Positions 5,319-5,374 of a stretch of DNA of 5,374 bases are shown piece after piece. The position numbers were made by a program, and so were the translations under genes. Numbering within the stretch: position 1 is the stretch's first letter; each line of letters opens with the position of its first letter. Source of the DNA: DAOMNN01 sp050486545 (GTDB taxonomy: Bacteria; Pseudomonadota; Gammaproteobacteria; Burkholderiales; Rhodocyclaceae); NCBI GenBank assembly GCA_050486545.1, contig JBJHDM010000103.1, forward strand, positions 1 to 5,374. The letters are read 5' to 3'. Below the pieces are notes generated by a model. The model saw nothing but the letters and a program-made list of their open reading frames with translations, ran no database searches and was not told the origin of the DNA.

Positions 5319-5374
5319 TCAAACCCCATGAAGTGAGGGATCGAATGGTTTTCCGGACTTGAGCACGCCGAAGG
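5319..5374 (-). CDS. C-terminal tail of a putative IS110-family transposase, 5' part beyond the window
   Basis: On the minus strand 17 full codons, from 5372 to 5322, read FGVLKSGKPFDPSLHGV, followed by TGA at 5321-5319. The pattern FGVLKSGKPFDP resembles the extreme C-terminus of many IS110-family transposases, whose catalytic domains would lie outside the window. IS110-family transposases use a DEDD RuvC-like domain plus a serine-containing C-terminal domain, and several members insert at REP sequences, which fits the REP-like element next door. With only 17 residues the call rests on motif memory and could be chance; no other gene in this frame is visible. Confidence 0.45.
   Translation of the reverse strand, partial: FGVLKSGKPFDPSLHGV

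Noticed and set aside
1..5374. CRISPR array, tRNA, rRNA or toxin-antitoxin pair
   Set aside because: No regularly spaced repeats, no tRNA-like cloverleaf and no rRNA-like segment seen; genes account for nearly all the sequence.

Overview
This GC-rich window looks like a proteobacterial chromosome, most likely betaproteobacterial (a Rhodocyclales-like organism would fit). That placement is inference from base composition and protein style, not a database result. It holds a complete ferric-iron ABC importer of the Fbp/Fut type, a downstream tRNA-transferase gene, a small DUF2325-family gene, and a right edge that looks like a REP-type repeat next to the end of an insertion sequence.

Layout, left to right. 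At 1-609 (minus strand) lies the N-terminal 203 codons of aat, leucyl/phenylalanyl-tRNA-protein transferase, whose 3' end is outside the window. At 609-1724 (minus) lies fbpC, the importer ATPase, which overlaps aat by one base in a TGATG junction. The 131-bp divergent region 1725-1855 carries a perfect TATAAT inside a Fur-box-like palindrome. At 1856-3571 (plus) lies fbpB, the two-domain fused permease. The 116-bp convergent region 3572-3687 contains a strong bidirectional terminator hairpin. At 3688-4710 (minus) lies fbpA, the periplasmic Fe(III)-binding protein, with its own good sigma70 promoter (TTGCAA, 17 bp, TATTAT). At 4849-5178 (plus), divergent from fbpA, is a 109-aa DUF2325 protein with a cysteine-rich tail. 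Region 5179-5318 has no gene but holds a GTAG-headed REP-like hairpin, a long inverted repeat and an imperfect 12-bp tandem repeat. At 5319-5374 (minus) is the C-terminal tail of what I read as an IS110-family transposase.

How the genes work together: FbpA captures ferric iron in the periplasm with tyrosine/histidine ligands of the FutA type, FbpB carries it across the inner membrane, and FbpC supplies energy from ATP. The three genes are split over three transcription units in an unusual head-to-head then tail-to-tail order, so the subunits can be set at different levels. The most unusual feature is a C-x3-C-x2-C-x3-C cluster in the C-terminal part of FbpC, echoed by C-x2-C-x3-C in the tail of the neighbouring DUF2325 protein. 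This suggests, but does not show, metal or redox sensing linked to iron import.
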